NCBI RefSeq assembly: GCF_000302535.1
Contig: NC_018708.1
Location: 1,426,001-1,490,000 of the forward strand
Length of the DNA stretch: 64,000 nucleotides
DNA from: Acidovorax sp. KKS102
Lineage (GTDB): Bacteria; Pseudomonadota; Gammaproteobacteria; Burkholderiales; Burkholderiaceae_C
Direction: 5' to 3'
The notes beneath the pieces are model-generated. The model worked only from the letters and a program-made list of their open reading frames with translations, ran no database searches and had not been told where the DNA came from. A program made the position numbers and the translations under genes. Shown here piece by piece: positions 62,581 through 64,000 of this stretch (position 1 is its first letter; every line of letters starts with the position of its first letter).

Positions 62581-62848
62581 GAACCTGTTCCAAGTCTTTT
62601 TGGAGATTGCATTGGAGTGCAATCGGGATGAGTGGATGCTCCGGGTGCGCCGCATGGGCTCATGCCCATGCAAGCAGCCGGGGCGTCCAATCGCCCGATT
62701 TCACTCCAACCCTTCGGGCAAGTGCCTTGCCGGGCGGTCTGCGGCGTTGCGGCGCTTGCCAATAGCCGAGCTATTGGCCGCGCACCGCGCCTTGCACCCC
62801 ATCCCGGCAAGGCACTTGTGCAACTCCAACAAGACTTTGAACAGGTTC
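62581..62848. mobile_element. MITE-like element with terminal inverted repeats
   Basis: A gene-free 268-bp segment. Its ends, 62581-62604 (GAACCTGTTCCAAGTC...) and 62825-62848 (...AAGACTTTGAACAGGTTC), are inverted copies matching at 22 of 24 positions. Inside, CAAGTGCCTTGCCGGG (62719-62734) is inverted perfectly at 62803-62818, and CCAATAGC/GCTATTGG (62759-62777) form the tip. No transposase is encoded. It could be a non-autonomous mobile element or a large transcription-terminating hairpin between convergent genes. Confidence 0.7.
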
Positions 62849-62893
62849 TAAGGGTTCTCCTAACCGGGCGGCGGATCGCACCCGGTGGTGTGG
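62849..62893. other. gap before the guaC stop
   Basis: A 45-bp stretch with only a small CGGG/CCCG pairing; nothing else is seen. Confidence 0.4.
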
Positions 62894-63871
62894 TTACATC
62901 AGCAGGTGCTCGCCTGCGTTGTCGCCGCCCAGGATCACGTAGTTGACCTTGCGCACATCCATCAGCTTGGTGCCACCCGCATAGCTGATGGAGCTTTGCA
63001 CGTCCTGCTCCATCTCAATGAGCGTTTCGGCCAGCTTGCCCTTGATGGGCTCCAGGATGCGTTTGCCTTCGACGTGCTTGTATTCGCCCTTGTTGAAGTC
63101 GCTGGCCGAGCCGTAGTACTCCTTGAACAGCGCGCCGTCCACTTCCACCGTCTTGCCCGGTGATTCCTCATGGCCTGCAAACAGCGAGCCGATCATCACC
63201 ATGCTGGCGCCAAAGCGGATGCTCTTGGCAATGTCGCCATGGCTGCGGATGCCGCCGTCGGCAATGATGGGCTTGGTGGCCACGCGGGCACACCACTTCA
63301 GCGCGCTGAGCTGCCAGCCGCCCGTGCCAAAACCTGTCTTGAGCTTGGTGATGCACACCTTGCCCGGGCCCACGCCCACCTTGGTGGCGTCGGCGCCCCA
63401 GTTTTCCAGGTCGATGATGGCTTCGGGGGTGGCCACGTTGCCGGCAATCACAAACGACTGCGGCAGGTGCTTTTTCAGGTAGCCGATCATGTTCTTCACG
63501 CTGTCGGCATGGCCGTGGGCGATGTCGATGGTGATGTACTCGGGCGTGATGCCCTGTGCCACCAGCTGGTCCACCGTGGCGTAGTCGGGTTGCTTCACGC
63601 CCAGCGAGATAGACGCGTAGCAGCCCTTGGCATGCATGTCCTTGACGAACTGGACGTTGTCCAGGTCAAAGCGGTGCATGACGTAGAAATAGCCGTTCTG
63701 TGCCATCCAGGTGCAGATGGTTTCGTCCACCACGGTCTTCATGTTGGCCGGCACCACCGGCAGGCGGAAGCGGCGACCGCCCAGTTCCACGCTGGCGTCG
63801 CATTCCGAGCGGCTTTCCACGCGGCACTTGCGGGGCAGCAGCAGGATGTTGTCGTAGTCGAAGATTTCCAT
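62894..63871 (-). CDS. guaC: GMP reductase
   Basis: A 325-residue TIM-barrel enzyme deaminating GMP to IMP with NADPH. The active-site cysteine is C173 in [23 protein letters not shown], the same place as in the shorter, Bacillus-type Gua[37 protein letters not shown] is the phosphate-binding region. No CBS domains are present, as expected for GMP reductase rather than IMP dehydrogenase. The start is the ATG of MEIFDYDN; an in-frame ATG 33 nt upstream lacks conservation. It converges on the esterase gene. Confidence 0.95.
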   Translation of the reverse strand: MEIFDYDNILLLPRKCRVESRSECDASVELGGRRFRLPVVPANMKTVVDETICTWMAQNGYFYVMHRFDLDNVQFVKDMHAKGCYASISLGVKQPDYATVDQLVAQGITPEYITIDIAHGHADSVKNMIGYLKKHLPQSFVIAGNVATPEAIIDLENWGADATKVGVGPGKVCITKLKTGFGTGGWQLSALKWCARVATKPIIADGGIRSHGDIAKSIRFGASMVMIGSLFAGHEESPGKTVEVDGALFKEYYGSASDFNKGEYKHVEGKRILEPIKGKLAETLIEMEQDVQSSISYAGGTKLMDVRKVNYVILGGDNAGEHLLM

Positions 63872-64000
63872 GAGATTCCAAGCTCCATAAAGGGACGCCG
63901 CCAAACTATTTCGACGGCGGTGGGCGCTTGGCTGTCAGACCGGCTTTGCGGGAGTGAACGTGACAGTCACTCCGAACCCTGCTGAGCGCAGGCACAAAAA

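Overview
The window is dense, GC-rich bacterial chromosome: about 59 protein genes, one tRNA and no insertion sequence, prophage, integrase or CRISPR array. Gene content and order point to a betaproteobacterium of the order Burkholderiales, most likely family Comamonadaceae (an Acidovorax-like organism). The clues are the ribF-ileS-lspA and rpsP-rimM-trmD-rplS operons, ftsK-lolA-rarA, the paired pimeloyl-type acyl-CoA dehydrogenases, the livHMGF operon, the protein sequences, and a short palindromic repeat scattered throughout. The assignment is inferred from reading, not from a search.

Layout. 1-3.8 kb: a periplasmic solute-binding protein translationally coupled to a GGDEF-EAL c-di-GMP enzyme. 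3.9-12.7 kb: accessory metabolism and transport (EamA exporter, quinone oxidoreductase, Nudix protein, epimerase, two LysR regulators each divergent from a neighbour, a bile-acid-symporter-family protein, a Na/Pi cotransporter). 12.9-17.5 kb: ribF-ileS-lspA. 17.7-24 kb: HNH nuclease, lipoprotein hydrolase, two acyl-CoA dehydrogenases, YceH, purN. 24-28.6 kb: M48 protease, rRNA methyltransferase-like gene, fatty-acid desaturase. 28.8-35.9 kb: rpmB-rpmG, trxB, a Crp/Fnr regulator, ftsK, lolA, rarA. 35.9-40 kb: a two-component system divergent from a lipoprotein gene. 40.4-44 kb: livHMGF branched-chain amino-acid ABC transporter without its binding protein. 44-46.4 kb: a DUF486 protein, then a PhoU-like protein with the Pit phosphate transporter. 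46.5-54.4 kb: acetyltransferase, the rpsP-rplS ribosome operon, a NudL-like hydrolase, a CobD-like protein, and ste24-phhB-rsgA. 54.4-60.1 kb: orn, a DEAD-box helicase with a structured leader, a PAS-GGDEF protein and a Bcr-type exporter. 60.4-64 kb: tRNA-Lys, a 3-hydroxyisobutyrate-dehydrogenase-family enzyme, an esterase, a 268-bp inverted-repeat element and guaC.

The most unusual signal is a family of short palindromic repeats, at least 14 copies in 64 kb. They share a core of the form GCTAY-N8-TAGC (17 nt in 13 of the 14 copies) followed by a second GCGC/AGCGC hairpin. Seven copies lie between genes. Seven lie inside intact reading frames (a Nudix gene, ileS, an acyl-CoA dehydrogenase, lolA, rarA, rsgA, a pterin dehydratase), where they are translated. 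In lolA the copy encodes most of the signal peptide. A second structure, at 62581-62848, is a MITE-like element with 24-nt imperfect terminal inverted repeats.
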